NCBI RefSeq assembly: GCF_001028135.1 | Contig: NZ_LDNM01000053.1 | Span: forward strand, 29,303 to 93,302 | Direction of reading: 5' to 3' | DNA length: 64,000 bases | Source of the DNA: Xenorhabdus griffiniae | Lineage (GTDB): Bacteria > Pseudomonadota > Gammaproteobacteria > Enterobacterales > Enterobacteriaceae | In this document: positions 1-9,197 of the stretch, one piece after another | Position numbering within the stretch: the stretch's first letter is position 1 | Layout: every line of letters starts with the position of its first letter | The notes under the pieces: model-generated | What the model saw: the letters and a program-made list of their open reading frames with translations, nothing else | What the model was told of the DNA's origin: nothing | The model's database searches: none | Made by a program: the position numbers and the translations under genes

Positions 1-35
1 ATGCTGATAAAGTGATTATTGCCACCTTATGCTAA
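1..35 (+). CDS. modE: ModE molybdate regulator, C-terminal end only (partial)
   Basis: The first 35 bases read, from base 3, as a ten-residue tail ADKVIIATLC followed by TAA at 33-35. E. coli ModE ends almost identically (NADSVIIATLC, from memory), and modE directly precedes modF there, as it would here. ModE is the molybdate-responsive repressor of the molybdate transporter. Only the last codons are in the window, so nothing can be said about its DNA-binding or molybdate-binding domains. Confidence 0.8.
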   Translation, partial: ADKVIIATLC

Positions 36-153
36 ATCAATTGCAAATGTGATTAACCCTCAATGAATAACAAACAGCTACACATTGACATTGAACATTA
101 TTCCGCTTATTTCTGGTGATCCTTTAATTAATGTTGCTTAAAAAGGAAGAAGA

Positions 154-1638
154 ATGTCTGAATTGCAAATAACGCAAGGTCGTTTCCGTTTAAGTGACAC
201 TCGTACCCTACGGCTACCGTCACTGAAAATGATTTCTGGGGAAAGTTGGGCTTTTGTTGGCGCAAATGGCAGTGGAAAATCTTCATTGGCGCGTGCACTG
301 TCGGGTGAATTAATCCAACTGGCAGGTGACCGTCATTGTTCGTTTCGCACACCAATACGTCTGTCTTTCGAACAATTACAAAAACTGATTGATAAAGAGT
401 GGCAACGCAACAATACCGATTTGCTCAGTATAGGCGAAGAGGATACGGGACGCACTGCCGCAGACATCATTCAACTTCACCATAAAGACAATGAATTGTG
501 TCTTGAATTAAGCGAATATTTTGGTATCAAGGATCTGCTCTCACGACGATTTAAATACCTTTCAACCGGGGAAGTTCGTAAAGTTTTGCTATGTCAGGCA
601 TTAATGGTAAACCCGGACCTGCTTATCCTTGATGAACCTTTTGATGGCTTAGACAGTTATGCTCGAGATCAACTTGCCCAATTATTAAATTCTCTGGCTG
701 CGAAAGGCATTACTTTAGTTTTAATCTTAACCCGATTCCATGAAATTCCTGATTTTGTCGAACAAGTCGGTGTACTGGCGGATTGTCACCTGACGCTGGC
801 CGGAAAGAAAGAACGCATTTTGGCAGAATCTCTCGTGGCACAGTTAGCACACAGTGAAGGGCTGAAAAATATTCGTCTTCCCGACAGCGATGAATACCGC
901 ACGGATGGACAACTTCCCGCTGATCAACCGTTAGTGTCAATGCGTGATGTTATAGTCCAATACAATGATAAACCCATTTTGCACGGCTTAAGCTGGCAAG
1001 TGAACCCTAATGAACACTGGCAAATCATCGGTGAAAATGGCGCCGGAAAATCGACACTTCTTAACCTGATTACGGGCGATCACCCGCAAGGTTACAGCAA
1101 TGAGTTAATATTATTTGGCCGACAACGGGGAAGTGGTGAAACAATTTGGGACATCAAACGCCATATTGGTTATGTCAGTAACAGTATTCATCTGGAGTAT
1201 CGTGTCAGTACCAGCGTTCGCAATGTTATTCTATCGGGTTTCTTCGATTCAATAGGACTTTATCAGGCCGTTTCAGACCGACAGCAACAGTTAGCCGATG
1301 AATGGCTGGATTTATTGGGGTTATCGGGAGCAACAGCAACCAGCCCGTTTCATAGTCTGTCATGGGGGCAACAGCGGCTGGTTTTGATTGCCCGCGCGCT
1401 GGTGAAGCATCCTGCTTTATTGATCCTGGATGAACCTTTGCAAGGGCTTGACCCTCTAAACCGCCAGTTAGTCCAGCGCTTCATTGATATCATGATTACT
1501 CATGGTGATACGCAGCTTCTGTTTGTCTCTCATCATCAAGAAGATGCGCCACAGTGCATTACCCATCGCCTGCGATTTATTCCTGACGGTGATATTTATC
1601 GGTATGAAACTGAAAATATTTCCTTAGGATCGCTGTAA
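154..1638 (+). CDS. modF: ModF, tandem-domain ABC ATPase
   Basis: A 494-residue protein with two ABC ATPase domains and no membrane segment. Domain 1 has Walker A GANGSGKSS (36-44), the signature LSTGE and Walker B LLILDEP. Domain 2 has Walker A GENGAGKST (293-301), the signature LSWGQ and a second LLILDEP. This is the layout of ModF (PhrA), a cytoplasmic protein linked to molybdate handling whose exact role is unsettled. The modE tail just upstream supports the name. The start ATG is preceded by an AAGGAAGA ribosome site. Confidence 0.9.
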   Translation: MSELQITQGRFRLSDTRTLRLPSLKMISGESWAFVGANGSGKSSLARALSGELIQLAGDRHCSFRTPIRLSFEQLQKLIDKEWQRNNTDLLSIGEEDTGRTAADIIQLHHKDNELCLELSEYFGIKDLLSRRFKYLSTGEVRKVLLCQALMVNPDLLILDEPFDGLDSYARDQLAQLLNSLAAKGITLVLILTRFHEIPDFVEQVGVLADCHLTLAGKKERILAESLVAQLAHSEGLKNIRLPDSDEYRTDGQLPADQPLVSMRDVIVQYNDKPILHGLSWQVNPNEHWQIIGENGAGKSTLLNLITGDHPQGYSNELILFGRQRGSGETIWDIKRHIGYVSNSIHLEYRVSTSVRNVILSGFFDSIGLYQAVSDRQQQLADEWLDLLGLSGATATSPFHSLSWGQQRLVLIARALVKHPALLILDEPLQGLDPLNRQLVQRFIDIMITHGDTQLLFVSHHQEDAPQCITHRLRFIPDGDIYRYETENISLGSL

Positions 1639-1670
1639 TCTTCATTCTTCGCTCAACATATTACTGTGAT

Positions 1671-1690
1671 CCCTCTCTTGATGGAGAGGG
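1671..1690 (+). terminator. Hairpin after modF, possible terminator
   Basis: A 7-bp perfect stem (CCCTCTC / GAGAGGG) with a 6-nt loop lies 33 bases after the modF stop. The T-rich tail is weak (GTTCCTATT), so termination is likely but not certain. Confidence 0.45.
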
Positions 1691-1849
1691 GTTCCTATTA
1701 CCGTTCGATTTAATCACTCTTTAATAAAATCAAGTCATATTTTTTTGATATTTTTTATGATTATTTTTGAATTTTTTAACTATTACTATAAAATCACCGT
1801 CCATTTTTAGACTATTTCATTGGTTTTTTTAAAGATAATAGGGAATTAT

Positions 1850-2689
1850 ATGGCTTGGGCATTACTTGCCATTGCATTGGCTCTTTTAGAAAGTCGCCAG
1901 AAAATTGCTTTTTTCGTCGCGCTCTTCGCAATCATTGCTGGGATCAGCACTAACGTGCTTACCTATCCTGCTATCATCACGCTGACAGTGATGGCTCTTT
2001 TAGGTATGGCATATATTTATTGCCAAAAAAACAGCAAAAAACATTTTGTCCCCAAAATAGTCATAGAGCTGTTGTTGCTCATCGGTGGTATTTTATTGTT
2101 TGTGCATTACATTCCAGGATTCCATAATCTCAAGTATCTGGATAAAGTGCAGGCAGGCCCGTTCAGCGCACCTTTTTCAATGTACTTCAACTTTGACAAG
2201 GCGCTGCTGCCATTTATTCTAATATGCTGTATGCCGACTTTGTTCATCCGAAAACCGTTGGTTGATGCACCTGCTCACGGATGGGCATTATTGATCGCCG
2301 CTATTCCAGCGTTATTATGGCTTGCAACCGTATCAGGCGGATTATCTGTTGAACTTCATTTACCGAATTGGTTCCCTGCCTTTGTGATTGCTAATCTTTT
2401 CTTTGTCTCTTTGGCTGAAGAAGCGCTGTTTCGTGGCTATATTCAGCAGAAGCTCAGTCAATGGATGAATCCTTACTTAGCCCTTGTCATGACCTCCCTG
2501 CTGTTTGGTGCTGCCCATTTTGCTGGTGGCGGTTTGCTGATGATTTTTGCTACGCTGGCAGGGTTAATTTATGGCCTGACCTGGCTGTGGAGTGGGCGTT
2601 TATGGGTGGCTGTTGCTTTCCATTTTTCACTCAATTTGATGCATCTGCTATTTTTTACCTACCCAATAAAATCCGTAATCATGCATTAA
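1850..2689 (+). CDS. CPBP family intramembrane metalloprotease
   Basis: A 279-residue, strongly hydrophobic protein with about eight membrane segments. The C-terminal part carries the CPBP (Abi/Rce1-type) motifs: E190-E191 in EEALFRG, then FGAAHF, then a third conserved stretch AVAFHFSLN. These Glu and His residues form the metalloprotease site in the family. The frame opens with a TTG at 1820, but I chose ATG 1850, which has GGGA a few bases upstream. In Gram-negatives the substrates of such proteins are mostly unknown. It occupies the modF-gpmA interval where E. coli has galETKM. Confidence 0.8.
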   Translation: MAWALLAIALALLESRQKIAFFVALFAIIAGISTNVLTYPAIITLTVMALLGMAYIYCQKNSKKHFVPKIVIELLLLIGGILLFVHYIPGFHNLKYLDKVQAGPFSAPFSMYFNFDKALLPFILICCMPTLFIRKPLVDAPAHGWALLIAAIPALLWLATVSGGLSVELHLPNWFPAFVIANLFFVSLAEEALFRGYIQQKLSQWMNPYLALVMTSLLFGAAHFAGGGLLMIFATLAGLIYGLTWLWSGRLWVAVAFHFSLNLMHLLFFTYPIKSVIMH

Positions 2690-2918
2690 ACTGAATTCCA
2701 TTTGATCTGAATTGCCTCCCTCTATTCGGGGACAGTTCAGATCATAAACTGCCTGCTATCTCCTTCCTTCCAGATATATAATCGCCGTAATTATCATCAA
2801 ACATGATTTTAAACAGGAGATACGAGACTATTGTTTGCCGTTTTAGCCTGTCGCGCCCTATAATGCCCGCAGCGATCTTTTCATTTTGTATTAAAAAGTA
2901 CTGATAGGAGTTTAAGCT

Positions 2919-3671
2919 ATGGCTGTAACTAAACTGGTTCTTGTAAGGCACGGAGAAAGCGAGTGGAACAAAGAGAACCGTTTTACTGGCTGGACTGACG
3001 TTGAATTGTCCGACAAAGGCCGCTCGGAAGCACAACAAGCAGGTCTTCTATTGAAAGAAGAAGGTTTCACTTTTGATGTCGCCTACACTTCTGTTCTAAA
3101 ACGTGCTATTCACACTTTGTGGAACATTCTGGATCAGGTTGATCAGCAATGGCTGCCAGTTGAAAAAAGCTGGAAACTGAATGAACGTCACTACGGCGCA
3201 TTACAAGGTCTGGATAAAGCAGAAACCGCCGCCAAATACGGCGATGATCAAGTTAAATTGTGGCGTCGTGGCTTCGCTATTACACCTCCTGATTTGACCA
3301 AAGATGATGAACGTTACCCAGGCCATGATCCTCGTTACGCCAGCCTGAACCCCGAAGAGCTGCCTGTTACTGAAAGCCTTGCTACTACGATTGAACGTGT
3401 TATTCCTTATTGGGAAGAAGTTATCAAGCCACGCGTAGAAAAAGGCGAAAAAGTCATTATCGCCGCTCACGGTAACTCCCTGCGTGCATTGGTGAAGTAT
3501 CTGGATAATATGAGTGAAGAAGAAATTCTTGAACTGAATATTCCAACTGCTGTACCACTGGTTTATGAGTTTGATGAGAACATGAAGCCTATCAAACACT
3601 ACTATCTGGGCAACGCTGATGAAATCGCCGCAAAAGCGGCGGCAGTTGCAAATCAGGGTAAAGCGAAGTAA
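2919..3671 (+). CDS. gpmA: 2,3-bisphosphoglycerate-dependent phosphoglycerate mutase
   Basis: 250 residues, the normal length for dPGM. It interconverts 3-phosphoglycerate and 2-phosphoglycerate in cytoplasmic glycolysis using a phosphohistidine intermediate. The catalytic LVRHGES motif places the phosphorylated His at residue 11, and the second His lies in [12 protein letters not shown] upstream of the ATG is a good ribosome site. It is convergent with aroG and shares a terminator with it, as at the E. coli gpmA-aroG junction. Confidence 0.97.
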   Translation: MAVTKLVLVRHGESEWNKENRFTGWTDVELSDKGRSEAQQAGLLLKEEGFTFDVAYTSVLKRAIHTLWNILDQVDQQWLPVEKSWKLNERHYGALQGLDKAETAAKYGDDQVKLWRRGFAITPPDLTKDDERYPGHDPRYASLNPEELPVTESLATTIERVIPYWEEVIKPRVEKGEKVIIAAHGNSLRALVKYLDNMSEEEILELNIPTAVPLVYEFDENMKPIKHYYLGNADEIAAKAAAVANQGKAK

Positions 3672-3698
3672 TCCTCAAAGGTTACATAAAAAGAATGT

Positions 3699-3727
3699 TA
3701 AAAGCCGGACTGATGTCCGGCTTTTTA
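3699..3727. terminator. Bidirectional intrinsic terminator between gpmA and aroG
   Basis: The stem AAAAGCCGGAC / GTCCGGCTTTT has a 4-nt TGAT loop, flanked by A-rich sequence on one side and T-rich on the other. It can therefore serve both convergent genes. Confidence 0.85.
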
Positions 3728-3745
3728 TGCCATTTTTGCGATAAA

Positions 3746-4798
3746 TTAGCTTCTGCGACGCTGAACGGCCTGAGACAACTGACGCAGTAACATTTCGGTA
3801 TCTTCCCAACCAATACAGCCGTCGGTCACACTTTGACCATAAACTAAAGGTTTACCATTCTCTAAGCTTTGGCTTCCTTCAACCAAGTGACTTTCAACCA
3901 TAACACCCATGATCTCATTCTCACCCCCCGCAATCTGACCGCAGACATCAACACCGACATCCATTTGTCTTTTGAACTGCTTCGCGCTATTTGCATGACT
4001 GAAATCAATCATCACGCGGGGAGGCAAACCCGCTTTTTTCAGCCCTTCTTTAACGGCACTGACATGTTCGGCACTGTAATTAGGCTCTTTGCCACCACGC
4101 AGAATAATATGGCAATCTTGGTTGCCTATTGTATTCACAATTGCGGAGTGACCCCATTTCGTGACAGACAAGAAACAGTGCGATGAACTCGCTGAATTAA
4201 TCGCATCGATAGCGACTTTAATTGTTCCATCTGTGCCATTTTTGAAACCAACTGGACAGGATAACCCCGATGCCAATTCGCGATGAATTTGAGACTCCGT
4301 TGTACGTGCCCCTATCGCGCCCCAGCTCATGAGATCGGCTAAATACTGAGGAGTAATCATATCCAGGAATTCACCTGCCGCAGGTAGTCCCATATTATTA
4401 ATATCGAGCAATAATTTACGGGCAGTACGTAATCCGCCATTGATATTAAAACTGCAATCCATGCCTGGATCGTTAATCAACCCTTTCCAGCCGATAGTTG
4501 TACGGGGCTTTTCAAAGTAAACCCGCATGATAATTTCCAAATCGGCTTTCAATTTCTCACGTAATTTACTCAAACGCTCTGCATATTCTAATGCCGCTTG
4601 TGGATCATGAATTGAACATGGACCAATCACTACCAATAGACGATCATCTTCACCCATTAAAATATTATGAATAGATTCACGTGCATTACGAACAGTAATA
4701 GCACTTTCTTCTGTCGCCGGAAATTTTTCGAGTAATGCAACTGGTGGCAATAATTCCGTTATTTTTCTTATTTTTATATCGTCATTCTGGTAATTCAT
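3746..4798 (-). CDS. aroG: DAHP synthase, phenylalanine-sensitive type
   Basis: 350 residues, identical in length to E. coli AroG. It condenses phosphoenolpyruvate and erythrose-4-phosphate to DAHP, the first step of the shikimate pathway. Metal-binding Cys61 is present in VVIGPCSIHD, and the class I motifs LMSWGAIGARTTESQ and GGKEPNYS are intact. The overall match is to AroG rather than AroF or AroH, and the gpmA neighbour supports this. The start ATG follows AAAGGA. I found no convincing TyrR box upstream, although E. coli aroG has one. Confidence 0.95.
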   Translation of the reverse strand: MNYQNDDIKIRKITELLPPVALLEKFPATEESAITVRNARESIHNILMGEDDRLLVVIGPCSIHDPQAALEYAERLSKLREKLKADLEIIMRVYFEKPRTTIGWKGLINDPGMDCSFNINGGLRTARKLLLDINNMGLPAAGEFLDMITPQYLADLMSWGAIGARTTESQIHRELASGLSCPVGFKNGTDGTIKVAIDAINSASSSHCFLSVTKWGHSAIVNTIGNQDCHIILRGGKEPNYSAEHVSAVKEGLKKAGLPPRVMIDFSHANSAKQFKRQMDVGVDVCGQIAGGENEIMGVMVESHLVEGSQSLENGKPLVYGQSVTDGCIGWEDTEMLLRQLSQAVQRRRS

Positions 4799-5002
4799 TA
4801 TCCTTTCACCTAATACGTTTACAGTTATTTAAAATAATTTTGTGATCTCAATCTAACTGTTAGGCGTTGTTCTGTAAATAATCTTTGTGAGTAAAAATAG
4901 AATACTTTTTTATGGAAAATGCTATTGAAAGTAAAAGTGATGTTAATTCAAATAAATAGATAAATAAGAAGAGAATGTTTTGTAGAAAAATATCAAATAA
5001 CA

Positions 5003-5030
5003 GGCCATAGAACATTCATTATCTATGGCC
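5003..5030 (-). terminator. Hairpin after pnuC, probable terminator
   Basis: A perfect 9-bp stem (GGCCATAGA / TCTATGGCC) with a 10-nt loop lies 17 bases beyond the pnuC stop. On the minus strand it is followed by a T-rich stretch (TGTTATTTGATATTTTT). Confidence 0.6.
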
Positions 5031-5046
5031 GATGATCGCGTTTAAT

Positions 5047-5766
5047 TTACACTTTCTTTTGAATGTTATCCGCTTGTTTCGCTGCCTTGTTCCACAGATG
5101 AGCGCCATTCAATGCAATACCTGTCAAAATAATATATTGCAGCGACATCGCCAAAACGCCTTGATAGTAATAAATCACGACACTGATAACATCAATGATG
5201 ACCCAAATCAGCCAATTCTCTACATGCTTACGCGTCATCAGTATCATTGCCACAATGGATAATACTGTCATCACTGAATCCCAGAATGGGAAAGCATCAG
5301 GCTGTAAATCAGGCATGATGATATTAAAGCCCATTCCCTGTAGGGCGAGCACTACCACTTTTGCCATATAACCAAATATTTGATCGATATTAACTGTCAT
5401 GATTAATATGGCAAAGATGGAAACCGCAGCAAAAACAGCCATCTGTTTAGGGTTGAGCCACCGAATTTTAAGCTCTATTTGTTTTTGCTCATTGACTCGG
5501 CTCCATGCATACCAACCATAGATATTAGCCGCGAAGAAAAAGATTTGCAGAATGAGGCTAGCGTAGAGTTGAATTTGAAAGAAGATGACAGCGAATAGTG
5601 AGACATTAATTAATCCAAACAGGTAATTAATGATTTTTTCCTGACTAGCGAGCCAAATACATAACAGCCCTGCTATCGTACCAATTGCTTCAATATATGA
5701 AAGGTTATAGCCACCCGTTCCTAGAGGTATATGCACTAATATGTTATCAATGTTGAAAAAATCCAT
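5047..5766 (-). CDS. pnuC: Nicotinamide riboside transporter PnuC
   Basis: 239 residues with about seven hydrophobic helices and the PnuC-family core: the LLCIWLASQEKIINYLFG stretch early on, and the WLIWVIIDVISVVIYYYQG stretch near the C-terminus. PnuC carries nicotinamide riboside across the inner membrane for NAD salvage. In E. coli it is the second gene of nadA-pnuC between the lysine tRNA cluster and zitB-aroG. Here the tRNAs and aroG are in place but nadA and zitB are not, so pnuC stands alone. A NadR-type operator lies about 90 bp upstream. Confidence 0.93.
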   Translation of the reverse strand: MDFFNIDNILVHIPLGTGGYNLSYIEAIGTIAGLLCIWLASQEKIINYLFGLINVSLFAVIFFQIQLYASLILQIFFFAANIYGWYAWSRVNEQKQIELKIRWLNPKQMAVFAAVSIFAILIMTVNIDQIFGYMAKVVVLALQGMGFNIIMPDLQPDAFPFWDSVMTVLSIVAMILMTRKHVENWLIWVIIDVISVVIYYYQGVLAMSLQYIILTGIALNGAHLWNKAAKQADNIQKKV

Positions 5767-5854
5767 ACTTTCTTATCCTTACCATAAATAATGTTTAGTA
5801 TATCAATACAACAAACATGAAATTACGAGATAACCAGGCTATTTTGCGCTTTGT

Positions 5855-5872
5855 TGTTTTACATACTAAACA
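5855..5872. promoter_or_regulatory. Candidate NadR operator upstream of pnuC
   Basis: The 18-bp site TGTTTT-N6-TAAACA differs by one base from the NadR consensus TGTTTA-N6-TAAACA known for nadA, nadB and pncB. A further TGTTTA half-site lies at 5792-5797, nearer the gene. The position, 89-106 bp before the pnuC ATG, fits repression of pnuC by NadR when NAD is plentiful. Confidence 0.65.
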
Positions 5873-5971
5873 AGATAGCGAATTTAAGAAAAAAAGTCTT
5901 TAATTATTTTAACGATTTAAAAACCATAAGGAAAAAATGTGAAGTCAGTAATCAACTTATTAAGTTATCTG

Positions 5972-6023
5972 CTGCGATCAATTGATTAAAAGTCAATTGT
6001 TCTGCCGACTGAGCTAACAATTT
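5972..6023 (-). pseudogene. Decayed tRNA-Lys copy (5' half and anticodon region)
   Basis: This stretch aligns with the two intact tRNA-Lys genes from the 5' acceptor strand through the D arm and the anticodon arm (TTT anticodon still readable) into the variable region. The T arm and 3' acceptor with CCA are gone. The remaining part carries mostly transitions, such as GACCC to AATTT in the acceptor. Downstream bases (ATCTAAGG) also match those beside the intact copies, so the whole repeat unit was duplicated before decay. Confidence 0.8.
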
Positions 6024-6053
6024 ATCTAAGGTGTGTTGAGATAATCATTTAGA

Positions 6054-6129
6054 TGGTGGGTCGTGCAGGATTCGAACCTGCGACCAATTGATTAAAAGTC
6101 AACTGCTCTACCGACTGAGCTAACGACCC
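6054..6129 (-). tRNA. tRNA-Lys (anticodon UUU)
   Basis: A 76-nt gene on the minus strand running from GGGTCGTTAGCTCAG to an encoded CCA (TGG at 6054-6056). The acceptor GGGTCG pairs with CGACCC, the anticodon loop is CTTTTAA, and the T loop is TTCGAAT. It lies downstream of cpoB, as the lysine/valine tRNA cluster does in E. coli; no valine tRNA is present here. Confidence 0.98.
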
Positions 6130-6160
6130 ATCTAAGGAGTACTTGAGGTGAGAGTTTAGA

Positions 6161-6236
6161 TGGTGGGTCGTGCAGGATTCGAACCTGCGACCAATTGATT
6201 AAAAGTCAACTGCTCTACCGACTGAGCTAACGACCC
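6161..6236 (-). tRNA. tRNA-Lys (anticodon UUU), second identical copy
   Basis: Identical in sequence to the copy at 6054-6129, also 76 nt with encoded CCA (TGG at 6161-6163), separated from it by 31 bases. The two are probably co-transcribed from the cpoB side. Confidence 0.98.
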
Positions 6237-6347
6237 ATCTAAATCTGCTTGGCAGTTATCCTTGCCAACGGCGGCATATATTACTGATTTATCAGCATGA
6301 CGCAACGTTTATTTTAGAAAACTTGTTTAAATGCTTATTTAGCAGTC

Positions 6348-6391
6348 AATTATCCCCCAAAAGACCAATATCTGACCTTTCGGGGATAATT
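6348..6391 (-). other. Hairpin between cpoB and the tRNA-Lys genes
   Basis: Arms AATTATCCCC and GGGGATAATT pair perfectly around a 24-nt loop, starting right after the cpoB stop. No T-run follows on the minus strand. It looks more like a processing or stabilising element than a terminator, which would allow read-through into the tRNAs. Confidence 0.5.
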
Positions 6392-6392
6392 A

Positions 6393-7169
6393 TTACATTC
6401 CGGAAAGCTTTTTCTCGGCCATTTTGGCTGCATTAGTACCAGGATATTGCTTAACCACCTGCTGATAAACCGCTTTCGCTTTATCCTTTTGCCCTTTTTC
6501 CTGCATGATTAAACCCACTTTATACAGGGAATCGCTGCCTTTTGGTGACTTGGGATAGTCTTTCACGACAGTGGCAAAATAGTAAGCGGCATCGTCTTTC
6601 TTGCCTTTATTGTAATTCAACTGCCCTAACCAATAATTGGCATTCGGCAAATACTTAGACTTAGGATAGGATTTGGCAAAATTTTGAAATGCTACAATCG
6701 CTTTATCATATTCTTTGGTGTTGATAGCCAAAGAAACGGCGGCATCGTAATCACTTTTTTCACTTCCTGTACTCGTCGACGCAGCAGATTGTTTATTCCC
6801 AGCAGATGCCGAAGACGCAGCATTACGATTTTCTGGCGCTGAACTCTCTGCACTGGATGGATCCGTGATTTTATCCAATTGCAGATAAAGATCTTTTTGC
6901 CGCTCAACGATCTGATTTAATTGATACTGGTTTTCCTGAATTTGACCACGGAGTGTATCAATATCACGTTGAGAATCAGAAAGCTGTTGCTGTAGCTGGG
7001 TTAATAATTGACTATGAGCGTCAGAAATACGCTCTAATTGGGAGAGGCGCTCATCTGTGGAACCTGAGCCGACATTACTGATTGGCGCTCGGGCGGTAGC
7101 GGCCCAAGGAGCCGCTACGCCAACCAATAACGACAGACCCAACATATAACGTCTGAAGTTACTGTTCAT
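6393..7169 (-). CDS. cpoB: CpoB (YbgF), cell division coordinator
   Basis: 258 residues. A signal peptide runs to about residue 27 (AATARA), then a coiled-coil segment (about 40-105, Gln/Leu-rich) that trimerises the protein in the family. A Ser/Ala/Asn-rich linker follows, then TPR repeats from about residue 140 to the end (for example YWLGQLNYNKGKKDDAAYYF). CpoB is periplasmic, binds TolA, and couples peptidoglycan synthesis by PBP1B to outer-membrane constriction. It closes the tol-pal gene set, 9 bp after pal. Confidence 0.93.
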   Translation of the reverse strand: MNSNFRRYMLGLSLLVGVAAPWAATARAPISNVGSGSTDERLSQLERISDAHSQLLTQLQQQLSDSQRDIDTLRGQIQENQYQLNQIVERQKDLYLQLDKITDPSSAESSAPENRNAASSASAGNKQSAASTSTGSEKSDYDAAVSLAINTKEYDKAIVAFQNFAKSYPKSKYLPNANYWLGQLNYNKGKKDDAAYYFATVVKDYPKSPKGSDSLYKVGLIMQEKGQKDKAKAVYQQVVKQYPGTNAAKMAEKKLSGM

Positions 7170-7178
7170 GCATTACTC

Positions 7179-7679
7179 TTAGTATACGATCACAGCGCGA
7201 CGATTTTTCGCATATGCTGCTTCGTCATGGCCAAGTACAGCTGGTTTTTCTTTACCGTAAGAAACGATAGCAAGCTGATCAGCGGAAACACCTTTGCCTT
7301 GCAGATACATTTTCACTGCGTTCGCACGACGCTCACCCAAAGCAATATTGTACTCTGGAGTACCACGCTCGTCCGCGTGACCTTCGATAGTCACTTTAAC
7401 AGATGGGTTAGTACGCAGGAAGGCCGCGTGTGCATCCAACATTTGAGCAAATTCGCTGTTGATGTCGTACTTATCGAAACCGAAGTATACGATGTTGTTG
7501 TTTTGCAGCTCTTGCATCTGCTGACGTGCTAATTCTTCCGCAGACAGAGTCTTAGAAGAATTATCAACAGTGCTTACACCAGACTGATCATTATTGCCAG
7601 TTTTGTTAGAACTGCACGCTGCTACGGCCATGATTGGTAAAGCTAACATCAGCCCTTTTAGCACTTTGTTCAGTTGCAT
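7179..7679 (-). CDS. pal: Peptidoglycan-associated lipoprotein Pal
   Basis: 166 residues. The lipoprotein signal peptide ends at a lipobox with Cys22 (MAVAAC|SSN), followed by a flexible Asn/Ser-rich tether. The C-terminal OmpA-like domain binds peptidoglycan, with the typical [16 protein letters not shown] and [13 protein letters not shown] motifs. Pal anchors the outer membrane to the wall and interacts with TolB. The gene lies between tolB and cpoB on the same strand. Confidence 0.97.
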   Translation of the reverse strand: MQLNKVLKGLMLALPIMAVAACSSNKTGNNDQSGVSTVDNSSKTLSAEELARQQMQELQNNNIVYFGFDKYDINSEFAQMLDAHAAFLRTNPSVKVTIEGHADERGTPEYNIALGERRANAVKMYLQGKGVSADQLAIVSYGKEKPAVLGHDEAAYAKNRRAVIVY

Positions 7680-7721
7680 CTCTTTGATCCTTTTATAGTT
7701 TGCTATACATATTATTATGCA

Positions 7722-9029
7722 TCACAGATACGGCGACCAGGCAGGGGATTTTACCTGTCCATCGGTAGCCGGAAGACGCGCTTTGAAACGCCCATCAGTC
7801 GAAACTAGCTGCAATACAGTTCCCCACCCTTGAGTGGAGCTATAAATCACCATAGTGCCATTAGGTGCGATGCTCGGCGTTTCATCCAGAAACGTATCCG
7901 TCAAGACTTGGACAGATCCCGTTGCCAGATCCTGTTTGGCGATATGCTGACTGCCACTCGCTGAGCTAACCATCACAATAAAACTACCGTCAGGGCTAAC
8001 ATCTGCATCTTGGTTTTGTGGTCCTTCCCAAGTTAGGCGTTGTGGAGCACCGCCATTAATATCGATTTTATACAATTGTGGACGTCCACCCTGATCTGAG
8101 GTATAGACCAGCGTCTGGCTATCCGGCATCCAGCTTGGTTCAGTATTATTACTGCGGCCATCAGTGATCTGACGGATTTGACCAGACGCTAAATCCATCA
8201 CATAAAGATTCAAACTACCGGTTTTAGATAATGCAAAGGCAAGCTTAGTCCCATCTGGAGAAAATGCGGGTGCTCCGTTATGACGCGGAAATGAAGCTAC
8301 CTGACGTACTGCACCTGTTGCCAGGGTTTGAATAATCAGTGAGGAACGACCACCTTCAAATGTCACATAGGCAAGTTTGGCAGCATCTGGCGACCAGGCA
8401 GGTGACATCAATGGGTCCGGTGAGCTATGTACGGTAAATTGATTATAACCGTCATAATCAGAAACACGCAGCTCATTTCGATACTTACCCGCACTGTTAT
8501 TTTTAACGACATAAGCTATACGGGTAGTAAATGCACCTCTAATACCTGTCAGTTTTTCAAATACCTGATTACTGGCTGTGTGTGCCGAGAAACGTAACCA
8601 TTTCTTTTCAACTGTGAATTGTTCTTGTGACAATACCGTTCCTGGTGCACCAGCAACGTCAACAAGCTGATAAGAAACCAGAAATTTACCATCAGCACTG
8701 GGTTGAATATGTCCAACAACAACTGAATCGATCCCTAACGCAGCCCATGCGGCAGGCGTTACCTCTGATGCAGTCGTCGGTTGTTGCGGCATACGAGCAG
8801 AATCAATCGGATTAAATTTTCCACTGTTTCTCAAATCCGCAGCAATAATTGAACCAATATTTTCAGGTGATTCACCTGCCCCAGTCCATTTAAATGGGAC
8901 AACCCCAATAGAACGGGCAGAATCAACACCCTGTGTAATTTCAATGCGAACCTCTGCATGAGCAAGTGCGGCCCACATTACCAGAAAGCCCAATATGACT
9001 TTAAACATCTGTTTAAAAGTTTGCTTCAT
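7722..9029 (-). CDS. tolB: Tol-Pal system beta-propeller protein TolB
   Basis: 435 residues from the start chosen here. The frame opens at 9086, but homology begins at MKQTFKQM, and GGGAG sits 5 bases before the ATG at 9029 (an adjacent ATG at 9032 is the alternative). A signal peptide ends at ALAHA, then comes the N-terminal TolB domain ([20 protein letters not shown]). A six-bladed propeller follows, with repeated WSPD/FSPDG/SWMPD motifs. TolB is periplasmic and binds Pal and the TolA C-terminal region. Confidence 0.96.
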   Translation of the reverse strand: MKQTFKQMFKVILGFLVMWAALAHAEVRIEITQGVDSARSIGVVPFKWTGAGESPENIGSIIAADLRNSGKFNPIDSARMPQQPTTASEVTPAAWAALGIDSVVVGHIQPSADGKFLVSYQLVDVAGAPGTVLSQEQFTVEKKWLRFSAHTASNQVFEKLTGIRGAFTTRIAYVVKNNSAGKYRNELRVSDYDGYNQFTVHSSPDPLMSPAWSPDAAKLAYVTFEGGRSSLIIQTLATGAVRQVASFPRHNGAPAFSPDGTKLAFALSKTGSLNLYVMDLASGQIRQITDGRSNNTEPSWMPDSQTLVYTSDQGGRPQLYKIDINGGAPQRLTWEGPQNQDADVSPDGSFIVMVSSASGSQHIAKQDLATGSVQVLTDTFLDETPSIAPNGTMVIYSSTQGWGTVLQLVSTDGRFKARLPATDGQVKSPAWSPYL

Positions 9030-9197
9030 CATCTCTCCCTTATCGCGATCTTTTATCTGCCGCAATAATCCGCCGGATTCTAACAAACGCCAACAAACAA
9101 AACTAGATACCTAAATAAAATCTAATAATTTTGTTTGTACATATAAATTATTCGAAAGTTTGCTTAGAGCATAACGATTATCTACCAAACATTTAAC

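Noticed and set aside
4799..4900. Possible TyrR box before aroG
   Set aside because: The best candidate (TGTAAA-N6-TTGTGA at 4873-4890) has only one good half and lacks the essential right-hand C, so I do not call it.
9030..9086. Upstream extension of tolB (19 codons)
   Set aside because: It lacks homology, places a charged stretch before the signal peptide, and the GGGAG ribosome site points to ATG 9029 (or 9032).
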